NCBI GenBank assembly: GCA_022478985.1
Contig: JAKSZP010014883.1
Coordinates: forward strand, 1-64,000
Direction: 5' to 3'
DNA length: 64,000 nt
DNA from: Massospora cicadina
Lineage: Eukaryota; Entomophthoromycota; Entomophthoromycetes; Entomophthorales; Entomophthoraceae
Part shown: positions 23,741-33,353 of the stretch, piece by piece
Numbering within the stretch: the stretch's first letter is position 1
Layout: the number at the start of each line of letters is the position of its first letter
Translations under genes and position numbers: made by a program
The notes under the pieces: model-generated
The model's database searches: none
Seen by the model: the letters and a program-made list of their open reading frames with translations, nothing else
What the model was told of the DNA's origin: nothing

Positions 23741-24576
23741 GAGTCCTACACTTCATGTGCCCATAGTCAGTGTTAGATTTGGATAAAGTGTCACTATAGG
23801 CCTCGAGCAGGATGTGGGTTTTGTCAAGCTCAGCTAGGGTTAGTTCAGCAGATCTGAACAGTAGGCAGAAACATAAAGACTGGTCAGAGTATAAACCCAT
23901 GACCGCCCTAGACCCAATACAAGGAAATTGTTTAATTTCCTCAATTGGTATTAGCAAACCCCTTCCTATCTCCTGATGTTTTACTATGAACATATCCTTC
24001 TTGTTGAGATTCCCAATCGGAGATTATTAGTTCAATGATAAGCTGGGTTTAAAGCGCCTGTCAATACTCTGGTATCTAGAGAGCTGATTCTGTCAATGCT
24101 AAATAGGTGCAATAAGCAGTTTGGGGATTGTAAGGTAATCATAGTCTCAACTACTCTTTGTTCACCAGCCTTGATTAATATCTCTTTGGATGCATAGAAA
24201 GGGATACCCTCTAGGGCGTCCACTGATTGAAACATTTTTGTATTTCATCCCGTCATTTTATAGTGAAGCGATAAAGTGGAGGAGAGAATTTCAACTGTGC
24301 AATCAGTTCATTTTACCAATTTCATCATTGATCAGAATTAAATAAAACTCGTAGTTAAGCAGGGAGAGATAGCCCTGCATTAAGTTAACAATACCTTCAT
24401 ACTTGAACATAAACTGGGCACCAATGAGTAGATCATAGGTATTATTAGCCAAAGCCAACATGGGGGCTGAGAGGAGGAGTTTTCCACATCGTATGGGTAA
24501 AGATGAGTAGGGCCCAATGGCGCAGGTGTTGTGAGGGCCTGAAATTTAAATTCTTTAGTGTAGTTGAGGTCAGTTG

Positions 24577-24762
24577 CTAGCTTAATTTTTTATGAGTTTT
24601 TTTTGACATACCGTTCACTGAGGACCCAGTGTTGAGGATAGCCTTCACCCGCACTCCATTGATGATGAGGTCCACTTCAGTTAAGGTTACACCAAAGTTG
24701 GGGAGGAAGAGCGAGGACCTCTTTTGGATGAAGAGTAGAGGAAAGTCTTTTTGCAGTCTCAA
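24577..24762 (-). pseudogene. Protease of element D
   Basis: The frame carries VDLIINGVRVKAILNTGSSV and then NGMSKK. This is the retropepsin pattern, with the active-site Asp changed to Asn (LNTGSS for LDTGSS). It lies between gag and RT. Confidence 0.65.
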
Positions 24763-25113
24763 AGTATTCTCATGGATAGACTGAAGGGTATGAACAAAAT
24801 GGATGGGTTAGATCGGTGTGGCAATGAGCTGGTCAGCGTCACTGGCAGTGTCAATGACCTCAAATTCCCTCAACACTTACCGGAGATAAGTTTCGTGGGG
24901 GATCCTAACCATATGCACTCTCTCAGGGTTCACCCTGTCAGGTACCTGCACTTCAACTGGGGCTCCTAAGACATAGTGACCTACATCTTCACAACCCTCT
25001 CAATATTCGTCATCAGAGGGGTTTTTAATGTTTATTGGGGAGTCCATTGGTTTTGAGGTAAGTTCAGGGCTACCTTTGTTGTAGGAAGGCTCAGGGGGCG
25101 CTCATCTACACTA

Positions 25114-25860
25114 TTAACCTTTGAGGAGGCGTTGGCATTTTTTTGGCTCTAGATCTAGCCTTTGTAGTGGCAGGTTTGGGCTGCCCCATGGCCTCAGGTT
25201 TTTAGTGTAGGCCAACCAGAGGAGAGGACAAAGAGGATAGAGACAGAGGTTTTCAGGACGTGACAATTGATCCACCTTAGAAGACTGCTCTGAAGAGGAG
25301 GAGGGAAATGCAAATTGGTAACTGCTTTTGATGGCAGAGCTTTTGGAATCGATGCAGGAAGAGAGCTCTTCCCCATCACGGACATTATTCTCTGGATATC
25401 CAAACATGGTGGAGGTGCATCTTGGTGAAGCATCTCCACGGGAACAGGTTTCCAGAGGGAGAAAGCCATAGAAGTGGCTAAAAGATTTGGACTAGATTCT
25501 CGCCTCAGAGCTTCTGGCATAGGGTCAGGTTCATAAATGTCAGCACTGTTAGCAAAGTTTCCTTGATATCATGAACATCTAAAAATGAGCGCTTGACTGA
25601 AAAAAATATAATTTCCAAAGAGATGAGGCTTCAGACCAGCCAAAATAGCAACTATGGCGTCATTACGAGGTGGCATTTTTGCAAGTAACAGAGGTTTAGC
25701 TTTTCTACAGAATCGCTCAAAAAAGAGGCAAACAATTCCCCCTTTTGCAGAATAAAGCGCACAAAGCCCTGTTTTTTCTTTTGCAAACTCTGCGTGGAGC
25801 CAAATTCTTCAATAAGCGTTTGCTTAACCCCCACCCATGTGTCAGACATTTACCTTTGCA
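25114..25860 (-). pseudogene. Gag, capsid to C-terminal part, of element D
   Basis: The frame 25849-25652 reads MSDTWVGVKQTLIEEFGSTQ, SLQKKKQGFVRFILQKGELF and ASFLSDSVEKL. It corresponds to the capsid segment of element I (TWEQVFTTLIQEFSSNQTLV, then QKQAFMGIQLNKGENPMEFA). Downstream frames (25520-25114) are Ser/Pro-rich and probably cover the C-terminal Gag. No intact zinc knuckle was seen. Confidence 0.6.
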
Positions 25861-25908
25861 GCCTAAAAACAAGAATGCTGTAGGTCAAGTTCCACTGAAA
25901 AAGTGAAA

Positions 25909-26547
25909 TGTTGGCCATTTGTGATTTTCTGATGTAGTTAAGAGTTCATTTATTAGAAGATAAAATTAAGTAAGTCAAAGAAATTGGCTAAAAGTCCCTG
26001 GCTGACTATCGGGTGAACCTCATAAATTGGGGAAACATCAGTTCAATATCTGTATAGGCACTAGTAAAATTGGCTGGCCGGATTACTCCAAACTCACCAC
26101 AGACTTCAGGGGGTAACATTGGAAGGCACCCCCTGACCTCTATGAATTCTTTCAATGCACCTATGCGGGGACCCCCTTTTATAGGCTTGTTGGGGGCCCC
26201 CAAGGTGCAAGAATTTCTCAGGTGGTGATTGGCTCAAGTTTATAAAAACATTACCTCACAGATACATTTGGGCCAATCAGAATTTCTCTCCTTCACTCCA
26301 CTGCCCTGAACAAGTTCTCAAGTTATGATACATTATTCCAGCATACTTCCTAATTTGAACTTGTGTAGCTATTCTGAACATATTCCCAAGTTTCCCCTCA
26401 ACCCTCAAAATTATTTTTAAATACTATATAGTCAAAGTTTGAGGATCCTCGTTTTTCTCTTTATTGTGAGGGTAATAAAAATCATTAAAATTCTATTTTT
26501 AGCAGTTTTTTTAACTTATTTTATTAAAAATTGTTTGTGGAAAACCA
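25909..26547 (+). repeat. Foreign LTR inserted in element D's gag, opposite orientation
   Basis: It starts TGTTGGCCATTTG and ends AGCTGACA. Inside, CCCCCTTTTATAGGCTTG, CAAGGTGCAA and AAATTGGGGAAAC match the LTR at 13105-13868. It separates the Gag N-terminus (26918-26640) from the rest of gag (left of 25860), so it is an insertion. No matching 5-bp flanks were found, so a larger or rearranged insertion is possible. Confidence 0.5.
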
Positions 26548-26639
26548 GCTGACAGAACGCACCAGCGAGAAAAATAAACTGGTTTCTTACATCAGATGCT
26601 AAGGGTGTCCATGTTTAGAAATATTATCTCTTAAGCCAT

Positions 26640-26918
26640 ATGTCTCAAGCAAGGATGTGCTTGGTTTTCTGATAGTCAGTTGCTCCTTAAATAGAAGCTT
26701 CATAAAGAAAAGGAAGAATGCAATATTATTCTCACTAGGTGTAAACTTGTCTTTGAAGGTTTTTTAATATTAGGGGAGGCATGAGGGCCTTGAGAAGCTT
26801 GCTGCTCAAGACTTTTAGGGCGAGATGAAGCACTGGTTAGCTGTTACTCTAAAACAGCTAACCTTGGTTGAGATGCAGTGAGGTGGTAATAAGGGTTACT
26901 TTCCTCACCAACCTTCAT
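26640..26918 (-). pseudogene. Gag N-terminus of element D
   Basis: The minus-strand ATG at 26918 starts MKVGEESNPYYHLTASQPRL, then AVLE, a stop, QLTSASSRPKSLEQQASQ. It lies about 30 bases after the primer-binding region, as expected for the start of Gag. The reading continues with more stops until the inserted LTR. Confidence 0.5.
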
Positions 26919-26949
26919 TTTTTATAAGTTGTTGTGTTGTACAGCCACC

Positions 26950-26963
26950 TGTAGTGGGCACCG
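26950..26963 (-). other. Primer-binding region of element D
   Basis: On the minus strand, two bases after the LTR end comes CGGTGCCCACTACA. The equivalents are TGGTGCTCACTACA in element I (29485-29498) and TGGTGCTCACTATA in element II (46382-46395). A TGG start next to the LTR fits pairing with a tRNA 3' CCA. The tRNA cannot be named from this sequence. Confidence 0.6.
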
Positions 26964-26965
26964 CC

Positions 26966-27697
26966 TGTAAATTCTAGGCTGTTTTTATGCTCACTGGTGC
27001 TTTTATACCTGAATTTCAACAATATTTTACAGGAGAATTAATACTCTCAACTGTAGGAATAAATGATCTTAGTTGATTTTATACTACTTATATAAAATAT
27101 GATATTTATAATACTAAAATGTTGGATTTTAATAGTTTTTTATAAGTTAGACTTAGGGGTCAAAAAGCAAACCATCTCAATATCTTGATGCTTTGTATTT
27201 AACCATATTGAGGCTCAAAGTGAGTGAGGCGCGAAATTTGGATTAGGCTAAGAATAGCTGAATTGGAAATATTGAGTTTCGACCTAACAGAGTCTCAAGA
27301 CTTGCCTCACTTTGTTGGAATAGCCAATGGAGGGTCAATGGCAGGTAGGACAAATTATGAGGTAAGGATTAATATTTGACCCAATCATTAGGTGGGAAAA
27401 TATTTGCATCTTGTGGGACCTTCTCCAAACCTATACAAGGTGGTGGTCTCCGCCTAGGTGTTTGAAGTAAACTCTAAATGACACAGGGAGGAACCTTGGA
27501 CTGACTCCCCTGATTTCACTACATGGTCATTGCAATCTGACTACTGAAGTTAAAGCTATTTGCTGAGGAGTGTTTATAGAAGAATTACTCCAATTTGATG
27601 TGTTCCACCGAGAATTGGCTGGGGTCTTTTGTCTCATATTATCTTTATTTACATCCAAAACGCGCTTTCACATTATCATACTTGTAATTGTCTAACA
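26966..27697 (-). repeat. 5' LTR of element D
   Basis: This is the 732-bp partner of 20514-21251. On the minus strand it starts TGTTAGACAATTACAAG and ends near TAGAATTTACA. Divergence from its partner is high by eye, pointing to an old insertion. Confidence 0.85.
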
Positions 27698-27702
27698 CTA
27701 TC
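27698..27702. other. Target-site duplication, right copy (CTATC), element D
   Basis: It is identical to 20509-20513. Confidence 0.8.
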
Positions 27703-27739
27703 AAAAAACTGTATTAAATTCCCTTAATGCATAACGCTA

Positions 27740-28440
27740 TTCTTATCTCAACTAATAAGGATATGGCTCATTGGCTTTAAGCCCAGAACTTTCCTTAAGA
27801 TTCTCTTCAATTCCTTCCCCCCTGTTGGGATTTCAAATATGATCAAATTATCCCGCCTGACCAAGGTTATAATCTGCTTACCAGATAAAAATAAGGCCCT
27901 CTAGTGAATATAAGAGATATAATTCTATATGCAATGACTATTGTACTTATAATTCAAACGAATATTTATTGATCCACTGTGTTTGATCTGTCAGATTGAT
28001 GAGTGTCTCTTTGTGGATGATCCTCGTCAGTAAACAAGCATTTTGAGCTGCCAATTTTCATAATGATGATTTAAATGGCTTGTAAAAGTCAAATTGGGAT
28101 TTATTTATATTGACTAAGGGAATTTTAAGTGTTAGTCAAGTGATACCACCTAGATAGCAACTGTCAACTTGATATTTTGGGTATTGCGACTTTCTAGTTA
28201 TGTGCAAGAGTCCCATTACCTAAGCAGTGTGCTGACCTGATAAGGTAAATCTCTGGTGTTGAGCAAGGCATTATCACATTCTTTGTTTCAACCCCAAAGG
28301 GTTGCATTTTAAATAGGAGAGAAAACCTGACTAATCAAAGGAAGAAGATCATCGTTTTGCACTACCAAGGAAATTAAATTCATTGCCAATGGCTACCGTT
28401 TCCTAGTGTTGCACCAACAGAAGAGTTGGGCGCCAAATCC
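27740..28440 (+). repeat. LTR-like and leader region, probably 5' end of the chromodomain element
   Basis: No ORF of note occurs. A TATA-like GCATTTTAAATAGGAGAG lies near 28303, and the segment ends GTTGCACCAACAGAAGAGTT near 28428, echoing the LTR end of element I (GCGCCAACAGAAGTGG). This fits an LTR/leader junction. No confirmed partner LTR was found, so the assignment rests on layout. Confidence 0.35.
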
Positions 28441-28659
28441 TCTATAAATTCCCTTTATAATCTTTTCTACTAAAAGCAGAATTTATAAGTATTACTATAT
28501 TTAGTTTGTTATACAATTGGTATATTTTTATTACTCTTAACATTAGAGTAGAGGTATCAGATATTTGTATGCTAGATATTACAGTTAAGTTCTCCACAGC
28601 TGCTTCATAAAAGAGTGAGGAAGGGATAGAAATTCACCAATAAAATTACTAAACTATAA

Positions 28660-28920
28660 TTGCTGGATAAGTCAAAGGAGAGACTTCTAAGCCGTAATTG
28701 GCAGCCAAGTCTTAGGATTAGAAGTTTTCTTAAAACCTCTAAATCTTCTGTCATTGGGTTAAGTTTTGTTGCTCCAGAAGTTGCCAAATTCAGAAAAGAA
28801 GTTGAAGGGAGAGGAATTCCCATGTTATCTGAAAAAAATAATACATTCACCAGTGATTTTAAACAGAAAGTTGTGCCTGAACTAAGGAGAGTTATGAAAA
28901 TGAAAAATATTATATCTTAA
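28660..28920 (+). CDS. Unidentified 86-codon ORF, possibly gag N-terminus of the interrupted element
   Basis: An open frame begins MLDKSKERLLSRNWQPSLRI and continues with SFVAPEVAKFRKEVEGRGIP and FKQKVVPELRRVMKMKNI. After one stop the frame goes on (SQLDTKPHTSSDHPQSH, LYQQLLVALNKNLFKKAF) until element I begins at 29066. The right flank of element I continues with Ser-rich sequence, so element I split this gene. The peptide is basic and helical. A gag-like role is inferred from the pol downstream. Confidence 0.35.
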   Translation: MLDKSKERLLSRNWQPSLRIRSFLKTSKSSVIGLSFVAPEVAKFRKEVEGRGIPMLSEKNNTFTSDFKQKVVPELRRVMKMKNIIS

Positions 28921-29060
28921 AAATCTCAACTAGATACTAAACCCCATACTAGTTCTGATCACCCACAAAGTCATACTGTTCTTTATCAACAATTATTGGT
29001 TGCACTTAATAAGAACCTGTTCAAGAAAGCCTTTGGAACCGAATGAATTATAAGCCTAAA

Positions 29061-29065
29061 ATGGC
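29061..29065. other. Target-site duplication, left (ATGGC), element I
   Basis: ATGGC lies before the 5' LTR and ATAGC (35586-35590) after the 3' LTR. Four of five bases match and the difference is one transition. Confidence 0.7.
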
Positions 29066-29480
29066 TGTCAGGATTTGAGATAGAAAACATATTAAATTCC
29101 CATCTTCTGATTCAGGTTATGCCAAATTGGTCGTCAAACCTACCCAAGCTAAACTTTTCCAGGATCATCCTCACCTATTCCTGAGTCAAGTAGGCGGCAT
29201 TTCCACCCATTCAGTCAGGTGAGCGACGCTAACCATTAAGGACGCCCTTGAGGAGGCAATTCTGGAAGATCAGTAAAGATCCTTATTGGATGAGGCCCCT
29301 GACAATCCCAAAGGCACCGAATCCCAACACACCCTATAAATAATGAAGCCTTTTTAGTTTAATAAAATATTTAGTATTTCTAATCCATTTTCCCGTCTCC
29401 TCCTTGGCGCTCTTTCCAATTTTTCCAGCTTTGAGCCACCATGAACCCTGGCGCCAGTCCAAAGAACTGTAGCGCCAACA
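29066..29480 (+). repeat. 5' LTR of element I
   Basis: It starts TGTCAGGATTTGAGATAG and ends GTAGCGCCAACA. A TATA-type CCTATAAATA at 29333-29342 is the likely promoter. Many differences from the 3' LTR are transitions at former CpG sites (for example TCGTC against TTGTC). Confidence 0.9.
29333..29342 (+). promoter_or_regulatory. TATA-type box in the 5' LTR of element I
   Basis: CTATAAATAA is conserved in the other LTR at 35441-35450. It lies about 140 bases before the LTR end, a suitable place to start the genomic RNA. Confidence 0.5.
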
Positions 29481-29484
29481 GAAG

Positions 29485-29498
29485 TGGTGCTCACTACA
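29485..29498 (+). other. Primer-binding region of element I
   Basis: TGGTGCTCACTACA begins four bases after the LTR end and is almost identical in elements II and D. This is the expected tRNA primer site for minus-strand DNA synthesis. Confidence 0.6.
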
Positions 29499-29525
29499 GG
29501 GGGCTCCGAGATGACTTAAGTGAAA

Positions 29526-30720
29526 ATGTCTATCACAAAAAAAAAGGAAACCAATAGCAGCCCTGACAATCAAATGACTGGTCAATCGAGGAGCATTACA
29601 TGATGGGTTAGTACCTCGTGGTATGCAATGCCACCCTTGCAGCCAGAAAGGCTAGAATTTCGCGCCACCTTTCAACTCTCGCTGCTCTCCCTAGATGAGA
29701 GCTAATACCAACTCCAGTATGAGCATATCAATGATGTCATTCAACAATAAATAAATGGCATCTACTATGAGGGCGCCCGCTCCAGCTGCTCCTCCGCCTC
29801 CTCCGTACCTTCCATGATGAAGGACCTCTACGCCTCAGCTGTATTGCAGCTGGGGAGCTTACCCTGGGGCCTGACCAATAACTCCATAACTTTGTCCACC
29901 CCACTATCCATCACCTCCTCCAGTTAGTTGGATTACATCATCAGGAGGTCTCCTGGCAACTAGGGCTCACCCAAAATTTACATTCCTACATTATCAACTT
30001 TTACAATGCCACCTCCTCCTTTGTGCATGACAATTGCAAAGCTATTCTTGATATCCGGCGTTTAGTTGATGAGGTCCCTATTCATATTGTAGTACTGGAT
30101 AGCGGAATCTCCAGCTACCTCAAGGAGCAATTTTGCCAAAACGCCCAGCTATTCTCAGTGACATGGACCCAGTGTCTACAACAAGTCAAAGAACTGGTAT
30201 AATCCCTACAGCAGCACAACCAAGAGCTGGCCTCTTATGACTACCCCCCATGGGTGCTGGGCCAGAAGGGCCTAGGGGACCAGAAGGTCCCAAGGGGCAT
30301 CAAGGGCCAGCTGGACCCAAGGGACCATGCGGGCCTCAAGGGCCCCCAGGACCTCCATCCTCAGGAAAACCCAAAGACCCCTGGCAAAGGGATATTATGA
30401 CCGCCCTGGCTGCCTTATGGGATCAAATCCAAAAGGTGGCATTGGAGTACAAGCTCTGATCAGATGGTGTCCCCCTCGACCCCAGGGTCTCCATCAAAGC
30501 GTTGTTGGATGAGATGGATAACCTCAACGTCTTCACAAAGCTTACCAATGCTTGTATCTCCCAGCTTGAGACAACTTGTCGTGGGCTCAAAACCCAGTTG
30601 ACCACCATCAAAAAGCAGCTCCATCTACAGAACGCCGAGATTCAATTCTTGAAGGAGCAGGTTGCCCATAAGGCTTCTGCGTCCACCCTCAGCTGGAATT
30701 GGGATTACATCTAAGAGGAC
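29526..30720 (+). pseudogene. Gag N-terminal part with collagen-like tract and coiled coil (element I)
   Basis: After an ATG at 29526 the frame is broken by stops until about 30.2 kb, with readable pieces such as ATSSFVHDNCKAILDIRRLV. From 30259 to 30357 eleven uninterrupted Gly-X-Y triplets follow ([20 protein letters not shown] at the start), rich in Pro, Lys and Gln. Next come [20 protein letters not shown], one stop, and a heptad-like helix (VSIKALLDEMDNLNVFTKLT ... KKQLHLQNAEIQFLKEQV). The layout predicts a triple-helical rod beside a coiled coil. Element II encodes the same order, so the tract is an inherited part of Gag. Confidence 0.8.
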
Positions 30721-31382
30721 TTGTAGGGCTTGGGGAGGCGGTTAGATCAGCAGGTCCTCGAGATTATGTGGAAACTGAGATCTTGGAGCCAACCCCTATC
30801 CCAGGCGTTAACACCCTTTCCACTCCCATTGTAGCTAAAATTAAACTTAATTTTAAGGAAAGGTTCACCCCTGGACGGGAAAGTATCGCCTCCTTCATGT
30901 ACGCCTACAAGAGTTCTATGGAGGAGGCCACCAATCAACAAAAGGTGAAGCATATTCACTCCTGTCTAGACAGCACGACACAGGAAATCATGACTCCCCA
31001 TTTGAAGGAGTGTAATACCTGGGAACAGGTCTTCACCACCTTGATCCAAGAGTTCAGCAGCAACCAAACCCTGGTCAACCAGAAGCAAGCGTTCATGGGC
31101 ATTCAACTAAACAAAGGAGAAAACCCTATGGAGTTTGCCAACTGGTTCTACGCCCAGGCCCAACCTCTGGTCACAACGAACCATATCACTCTGGACAACG
31201 CCATCACCGCTGTAATCTCTAACTTGGGGTCCTATCCTGAGGTCCAAATGCACATGATTGGGCAGAAGAACGGGTTCACCTGTATCAAGGAGATTAGGGA
31301 GGCCCACAATGAGATCCCTGCCGTAATCCTACACTTTAAGGCCATGTCTACTGGCCCTTTAACCGTCCTAGGGTCCATGTAG
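30699..31382 (+). pseudogene. Gag capsid-like domain (element I)
   Basis: A 227-codon frame contains KIKLNFKERFTPGRESIASF, MYAYKSSMEEATNQQKVKHI, EIMTPHLKECNTWEQVFTTL, IQEFSSNQTLVNQKQAFMGI and NKGENPMEFANWFYAQAQPL. This is the retrotransposon capsid fold pattern and assembles the particle. The true frame probably enters from upstream rather than at the first ATG. Element II (47.69-48.22 kb) conserves SMEEATxxQKVKHIHSCL. The frame ends at 31382 just before the zinc knuckle, which lies in another frame. Confidence 0.8.
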
Positions 31383-31480
31383 TCGAGAACCAGAAGAACT
31401 TCCGTACTCAATGCACCTATTGCAATGGCTTTAGACATAGCGCTAAGACCTTCTGGAAACGTCTTGCTGAGGAGGTGGGA
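31383..31480 (+). pseudogene. Gag nucleocapsid zinc knuckle, damaged (element I)
   Basis: In the frame after the capsid stop, CTYCNGFRHSAKTFWKRLAE is read. It fits CX2CX4HX4C except that the last Cys is Phe. Element II has CTYCNGTHH followed later by SCWRC-like sequence with the Cys present. Such knuckles bind the element's RNA. Confidence 0.65.
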
Positions 31481-31494
31481 AAAGGGCCATCAGC

Positions 31495-31964
31495 ATGAAG
31501 GACGAGACGCTCCATGCTTACATCCCTGCCCAGCCTCAAGCATCACCCGCGCATAAACTAGAAGCCATCATTTCCAAGGAAGTAGTTGTGGTATCTGATG
31601 ACAACAAAGATCTTGATACTGCTTACTCTTCTTCTGATGATTCTCCCATGTTCCTTACATTACTGCCCCAGGTTGAAAGTTTGGTCACCCAAGTCGCCAT
31701 CTGGGTCCACAAGATTCCAGTTTACACCATAGTTGACAGTGGCTCCCCCGTGAACGTCATCTCTTCCAAGCTGATATAATGCATAAGGTCGCTCCTGATA
31801 TGCCGCACTACATGGAGTATGGCACGGCTAGCCCCCAGTGCACCCAATCCATAGGGGCCTATTCCTCTCTACCAATTTGGTTCATAAAGCTCGCTTTAGA
31901 TACACCCGCCATTGCTCTGGACAACCCTAGCTATGATCTGCTCCTCGGGACACAGTTCCTTTGA
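31495..31964 (+). pseudogene. Aspartic protease region (element I)
   Basis: The first frame ends KIPVYTIVDSGSPVNVISSK, with the DSGS active-site motif. A stop at 31777 splits it from the second frame, which has LALDTPAIALDNPSYDLLLG followed by TQFL. That matches the conserved Leu-Leu-Gly-x-x-Phe/Leu end of retropepsins. The protease would cut Gag-Pol. The stop and the frame change break it. Confidence 0.75.
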
Positions 31965-32469
31965 GACTATTTGACAGTTCTCCAATATGATGGTGGTTCC
32001 CTCTCCCTTCTAGGACATCAAGTCCCTTCGTTTTTTGAGACTTCTCATGACTCTAGGGCTGAGGTCAAGGCCCGAGCTTGCCTACTGGAGACCAAAGGAC
32101 AAATCAATTGGCTCAAGTATCACATCTGGGGCTCTCGAGTCCAACTACCCCCTCCTGCTGTTGACAGATTAGAGGGGATGCCAATCTACTTGCCCCGGGC
32201 GACTACCATACCCCAAAATCCCAAGTCATTGTGGAACCTGGTTTCATGTTAATATTCCCTCAGGGTATTTACTGGAAGCCAGGGCCTAAATACCCCTCTC
32301 CCAAGGATGTGCTGACCTGCCCCAGGATCCTTGATCCAGCGTATGCCAGATCTATATCAGTGTTGCTAGCCAACCTGACTGACAAACCAAAAGTTGTAGG
32401 TCCAAACCAACCCGCTGCTTACATCCGCCTGTTACCAATAGGGGCTGTTGCTGACGTTTGAAGCTTTAG

Positions 32470-33353
32470 TGACTTAAGGGACTTTGCCTTGGAGTCACCA
32501 CCCTCAGTTAATTTGGTTGACGCTAATATTGGAAAGGACCTCTCTGACAAACAGTGACTTAAGGTTCAGGAGCTCTTGGAGGAATACTCAGACCTATTCT
32601 CAACTTTGACCTATGATTTTGGAAGGATTAATGGAGTCCTCCACCACGTAGAAACTGGGGACGCCCCCCCTTATTGGTCCCGGCCATACCAATAGAGCAA
32701 GGTTGAAGAGGCCCAGGTTATGGTAGAACTCAAAAAGCTGCTCGATGCTGGACTCTTAGTCCCTTCCCATAGTTCTTGGGCCTCCCCTCTTCTGCTGGTC
32801 CAAAAGAAGGATGGAAAGCACCAGGTGGTGATGGATTATCAACAACTCAACTCCATTACCAAGAAGGACAGTTATCCTCTGCCCTGGATTGATGATTCTC
32901 TCTGCCTGCTTGCCAGTTCTCAGTACTTCTCAGTTATGGACCTCGCCAGCGGGTATTGGCAGGTTGAGCTCGCCCCTGAAGACTGAGCCAAGTGTGCTCT
33001 AATTGCCCACGAGGGGCTATTTGAGCCTACCAGGATGCCCAAGGCCTCTGCAACGCCCCAGCCACGTTCCAGCGTGCCATGGATGGGATCCAGGGGACTT
33101 AAAGCTCTCGTGTGTCCTTATCTGCCTGGATGACATTACTATTTTTTTGCAAACATTTAATGGACATGTAGAGCATCTCAAGGAAGTCTTTGAGCATCTC
33201 AGGAAGGCCTCTATCAAGTTCAAACTCTCAAAGTGCTCCTTTTTCCAGCCTGAGCTAGAATTTTTAGGGCACAAGGTCTCTAAGCGTGGCATCCAACCTA
33301 TACCCAACAAAGTTGATGCCATAGAAAAGATGTCGCACCCCCAAAGTCTATGA
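32470..33353 (+). pseudogene. Reverse transcriptase (element I)
   Basis: The reading includes LKVQELLEEYSDLFSTLTYD, VELKKLLDAGLLVPSHSSWA, SPLLLVQKKDGKHQVVMDYQ, QLNSITKKDSYPLPWIDDSL, then VMDLASGYWQVELAPED and a TGA. After a frameshift near 33.03 kb it resumes with CLDDITIFLQTFNGHVEHLK, EVFEHLRKASIKFKLSKCSF and LEFLGHKVSKRGIQP. The catalytic box is CLDD, with both Asp kept. The TGA after APED aligns with CAA in element II, as expected if both come from CGA. Confidence 0.88.

Larger units (their letters stand above)
20514..27697 (-). mobile_element. Element D: full-length but decayed Ty3/gypsy retrotransposon
   Basis: The minus-strand order is 5' LTR (27697-26966), primer-binding site, gag start, an inserted foreign LTR, the rest of gag, protease, RT, RNase H, integrase, polypurine tract, 3' LTR (21251-20514). 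The ends are defined by the LTR pair and a perfect CTATC duplication, giving 7184 bp. All coding parts carry stops, and several catalytic residues are replaced. Its leader resembles those of elements I and II although the LTRs differ. Confidence 0.85.

Noticed and set aside
30250..30459. A host collagen-like gene
   Set aside because: The tract sits between an LTR leader and a capsid/protease/RT series on the same strand and recurs at the same place in element II, so it belongs to Gag.
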